Assembly: GCA_028752135.1 (NCBI GenBank)
Contig: CP082782.1
Location: 310,001 to 374,000 of the forward strand
Source: Ehrlichia sp028752135
Lineage (GTDB): Bacteria; Pseudomonadota; Alphaproteobacteria; Rickettsiales; Anaplasmataceae
DNA: 64,000 nucleotides
Reading direction: 5' to 3'
The translations under genes were made by a program, and so were the position numbers. Below the pieces are notes generated by a model. It was not told the origin of the DNA. It worked only from the letters and a program-made list of their open reading frames with translations, and searched no databases. Shown in pieces: positions 60,944-64,000 of this stretch (position 1 is the first letter of the stretch; each line of letters opens with the position of its first letter).

Positions 60944-61475
60944 CATAATATTAACATTGGTTTTGTATGTTATGTTTAGTATTGAATGCAAGGCTGATGT
61001 ACATAACTGTCTTGGTCTTTTATATGCATTAAATAATTGTACAAATTATACTTGTACTCTGAATTTTCTGAATAATAAAGTTCAGTATACTGTTTTTGGT
61101 GTAAGAGATAATACCTGTAAAATGTCTGAAATGGATGATTCTGGTATTACTTTGTGTTATTTACCAGAAGATAAATTAAAGGTAATGTCTGAATATTTAG
61201 TAAGAGTAATCACTAATAATATGAATATTGATACTAATAAAGTTGAGAATATGTTATCTCAAGTATGTGAATTTTATTCTACGATACAAGAAACTTTGAT
61301 TCCAGAGAATGAAGAAGTGACAGAAAAAAATGCATTAGAAATAAAACGTGCTGCGGAATTAAAAAAAAGAAATTTTGACATGAGTAAAATTAAAAGTATA
61401 TTTTTTCCAAATGAAGATGTTGTAAAACTGCATACTATATATGCTCAAAATAGGAGTAAAGAGCAAAGTAATTAA
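60933..61475 (+). CDS. small exported protein, third gene of the PilM/N/O-like cluster (180 aa)
   Basis: Function unknown. The ATG at 60933 opens a signal peptide (MKVNIILTLVLYVMFSIECKA). The mature part begins with several cysteines (HNCLGLLYALNNCTNYTCTL, then NTCK, TLCYLP), followed by helices and a charged C-terminal tail (ALEIKRAAELKKRNFD, PNEDVVKL). It occupies the place of a PilP/GspC-like periplasmic partner, but no such domain can be seen. The 11-bp overlap with the upstream gene argues for co-translation. Confidence 0.65.
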   Translation: MKVNIILTLVLYVMFSIECKADVHNCLGLLYALNNCTNYTCTLNFLNNKVQYTVFGVRDNTCKMSEMDDSGITLCYLPEDKLKVMSEYLVRVITNNMNIDTNKVENMLSQVCEFYSTIQETLIPENEEVTEKNALEIKRAAELKKRNFDMSKIKSIFFPNEDVVKLHTIYAQNRSKEQSN

Positions 61476-62339
61476 AAATATGTGTAATGATGTTATTAAT
61501 AAAGTAGTTGTTATATCATTCTACTGTTTGTAAATTATAAAAAATGTATAGGGTGTAAACCTAGTCAATTTGACTAACGATTTATTTGAAAGTTATCTAA
61601 TTTTTTGTAAGGGTTATTTAGGTAAAGTTGTAATAATGGTAGATCTATATAAGAAAACATGAGCCTATTTAGTAATGAGATTATATGCTTAGTATATAAC
61701 TATAGTAGCTTCTGTATAAAAATATGATTAATAGTTTAGTACTTGATGCAAAATAGTATTGATTGTATAATTGTTCGCTAAATATTTAAGTTAAAAATAA
61801 GTAATAAAACATATTTTAATATTATAGTAGTTGGTTTGTGTCTAATGAGATAGAGTATAATGTTCATCGAAGTAGATTAATGCGGGCTACTTTGTTATAA
61901 GAGTTATTACATTACTAAATTTTAAAAAGGCTATAAGCTTGAAAGATTTGAGTAATAAATAATATTGAAAGCAGTAGCAATTAGGTTTCTGTCTAAAGAA
62001 ATAGATGTGGTTGTTTATTGTGCAAAATAGTTGTGAAAATGTATGCTTGTTTATTATATAGCTGTTTCATAATGCTTATGATCTTTGAAATATTTTATAC
62101 ATTCAAATAAATCAAGTATGTTCATGTATTTTATGGCAATTGTTCTCTAATATTTAGGATAATATCCTGTAGTTTTGTTGGTATTGTGAAATGAGCTTAA
62201 AAGACATAAATAGTATTGTTAAATTTTATATTATTGTGTGTCTACAAGTGAGGAAACAAATAGTATTACATATGATTTATATGCTTGACTAATAGAGAGA
62301 CTAATGATATCTCTCAAAAAGGATACACATTGATTTTTT
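61476..62339. other. AT-rich spacer with a weak tandem duplication
   Basis: No gene. A degenerate pair, agtaataaa.atatt...gtagt..tt.ggtttgtgtctaa / gagtaataaataatatt...gtagcaattaggtttctgtctaa, begins near 61796 and 61950 (~153 bp apart), similar in style to the arrays after ppa and popZ. Confidence 0.4.
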
Positions 62340-63131
62340 ATGAAAGTAGTAATTCTTGGCTGTGGTTCTTCAGGTGGAGTGCCAATAGTAGGATGTGATT
62401 GTAATGCTTGTAGTTCAAGTTTAAAATATAATAAGCGGATGAGATCATCAGCACTTATTGAAAGCGGTGATACAACATTACTTATTGACACTACTCCTGA
62501 TTTAAGGTTTCAAGCGTTACAGAATAATTTATCGTCTGTAGATGCAGTGTTATATACTCACTTTCATTCAGATCATTGTGATGGTATTTCTGATCTTCAG
62601 CCTTTTCAGCCTAAGCATGGGTTGCATAGTATTCCTGTATATAGTGATATAAACACTTTATGTGCATTAACTTCTAGTAACTCATATTTTTTCATTCCTA
62701 GTGAATTTACTTCTACTTGGAAAAGATGTCGTTATTTAACAGTTAATGTTATATATTACTATAGAGAATTTACAATTGGAGATTTCCGTATATTAGCTAT
62801 AAAGCAGTCACATGGTAATACTGATTCTAATGGGTTCATATTTAATGATCAGTTAGCATACTGTACGGATGTTCAATCTTTTCCAGAGAAATCTTGGCAA
62901 TTTTTATACAAAAAGAAAGTCTTAATATTAGGTTGTTTAAAATATGAAGAAAGCTTTGTACACTCTCATGTAGACTTATGCTTGCATTGGATAAAAGAAC
63001 TAAAACCAGAAGTAACTATATTGACTCATATGAGTCATTATTTGGAGTATTATTCTTTAATTGATTATATAAAGAGTCGTACTGATGCTAATATAATAGT
63101 TGGCTATGATGGATTACAGTTTAACATTTAG
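62340..63131 (+). CDS. MBL-fold metal-dependent hydrolase (PhnP-like)
   Basis: A metallo-beta-lactamase-fold phosphodiesterase-like hydrolase. The metal motif is THFHSDHCDGI, preceded by ILGCGSSGGVPIVGCDCNAC, which is typical of the PhnP/RNase-Z-like subgroup (three Cys may bind structural Zn). Further ligands lie in YCTDV (Asp), SHVDL and THMSHYLEY (His). The 263-aa length fits. PhnP itself is a cyclic phosphate diesterase of phosphonate use, but no phosphonate genes are expected in Ehrlichia; in many alphaproteobacteria this gene follows metG-tatD. Exact substrate unknown. Confidence 0.85.
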   Translation: MKVVILGCGSSGGVPIVGCDCNACSSSLKYNKRMRSSALIESGDTTLLIDTTPDLRFQALQNNLSSVDAVLYTHFHSDHCDGISDLQPFQPKHGLHSIPVYSDINTLCALTSSNSYFFIPSEFTSTWKRCRYLTVNVIYYYREFTIGDFRILAIKQSHGNTDSNGFIFNDQLAYCTDVQSFPEKSWQFLYKKKVLILGCLKYEESFVHSHVDLCLHWIKELKPEVTILTHMSHYLEYYSLIDYIKSRTDANIIVGYDGLQFNI

Positions 63132-63815
63132 TACTATATATTATAGAATTTAAATGTTATTTTATGAATATTAGTTACTAGTTTAGATATATGTGCATCT
63201 AATGCCTTTACTCAAATTTGTTTCTAGCAAGTTATTATTTTAGTTGTATAAATATACTGCATTTAATGATGTATATTAAATGCTTTGAATAGGGATATAG
63301 CTTTCTATTTTGCCTGTAAATATAAAATTCTATAGTCTTATATTGTGGTTGTAGCATTTTATGAACTTGTGTTTAGATTAATGTAATTGTAGCAGTGAAA
63401 GTTATAATATTGAAATATATTATTTGATAAGTAACAGTGAGTCGTCTAATAAACAGTCCTCTATAATAATTGATATTACTGAGTAAATATCAAAACTATA
63501 GTTAGTGTATTGCTGTAACAATTGTATACATTTATTGGAAAAATATACCATATTTTGTTAGGTAAAGATGTTACTGAAATAGAATTTATCAAATTATCAG
63601 TAATTTACGAATACATAAGTGGAAATTGAATCTCAAAATGTTATAGATGTAAGTTTATTAGTAAAAATATACAAGTAAGTTTTTTCTATCATTGTTAATA
63701 ATGTGTAACCAATGTGCAAATTTAAATATACATTATTGTGTTGAAATATAGATTTGTTTACAAGGGTTATAGGACTAAAAAGTTGTATTTAGTGGTATTA
63801 GTCTTTTTTAGTTGT
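63132..63815. other. spacer between convergent MBL hydrolase and glnA end, no gene seen
   Basis: AT-rich, no coding frame or RNA gene recognised. Confidence 0.5.
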
Positions 63816-64000
63816 TTAAAGGGATACGTTATTTATATATTCTCTTATTGCTTCGTTGAGACTTAGTGGTAATTTTTCAAGTTTGTATTGTATATCTGAA
63901 GATATCCCATAGATTTTTGGTGGTGGCTGTATTTTTTTCTATTCCATAAATTATTCCTTGCAAAATTGATGTTATAGCTTGTTTGTAATTACAATCTGCT
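63816..64000 (-). CDS. glnA: glutamine synthetase, C-terminal end only, frame-disrupted, runs off right edge
   Basis: The last ~60 residues of a GS-type catalytic domain are readable on the minus strand: ADCNYKQAITSILQGIIYGI, then QPPPKIYG and LPLSLNEAIREYINN, with the stop at 63816-63818. The PPP.IYG and LP.SL.EA pair is characteristic of the glutamine synthetase C-terminus. The two parts are in different frames; deleting one A from the A7 run (T7 on the plus strand, 63932-63938) gives GIEKIQPPPKIYG. Most of the gene lies beyond the window, so class and integrity cannot be judged. Confidence 0.72.

Overview
This AT-rich window comes from an obligate intracellular alphaproteobacterium of the family Anaplasmataceae, almost certainly Ehrlichia. 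The evidence is a second, Walker-A-less VirB4 paralogue, a reduced set of single-copy housekeeping genes, CtrA, PopZ, a coxB-coxA-ctaB operon, short gene strings separated by 0.3-1.3 kb spacers, and large secreted or Ser/Thr-rich proteins of unknown function. By my tally about three quarters of the window is coding. The species cannot be fixed by eye; E. canis and E. ruminantium are both candidates. No tRNA, rRNA, CRISPR array, prophage or insertion sequence was recognised.

Layout. 1-2.0 kb: 3' part of virB4-2. 3.1-15.5 kb: three large same-strand paralogues encoding secreted, cysteine-containing proteins. They share an N-terminal domain and a glycine-rich domain but carry different C-terminal repeat modules. 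15.5-24.5 kb: purK(-), apaG, acnA, prs-gatC(-), mrp. 24.8-27.6 kb: an array of decayed copies of the popZ 3' end, then popZ and tolC (both -). 28.2-31.3 kb: rplM-rpsI-argC and ppa, followed by a degenerate tandem array. 32.6-36.3 kb: a control block with an XRE/S24 regulator, ctrA, an RNase D-like gene and dnaN. 36.9-43.3 kb: yajC, purD, bamD and the cytochrome oxidase operon. 44-50.7 kb: lysC, metG, and hslV-hslU-ubiE. 51.7-55.6 kb: rho and lpdA. 55.8-61.5 kb: a 941-aa Ser/Thr-rich membrane protein, then three linked genes whose architecture resembles the inner-membrane assembly platform of type II secretion or type IV pili. 62.3-64 kb: a metallo-beta-lactamase-fold hydrolase, and the 3' end of a glutamine synthetase gene running in from the right edge.

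The most striking cross-cutting signal is that at least six genes are each interrupted by one single-base frame change in or beside an A/T homopolymer: virB4-2, the first large paralogue, purK, mrp, hslU and the partial glnA. popZ additionally has an in-frame stop and a frame change. Both insertions and deletions occur, and in every case the other frame continues the same protein. Either this assembly carries homopolymer errors, or the organism tolerates such changes, for example by slippage on A-runs.

The best candidates for undescribed biology are the three-member secreted family, the PilM/PilN/PilO-like cluster, and the repeated expansion and decay of gene 3' ends in spacers.
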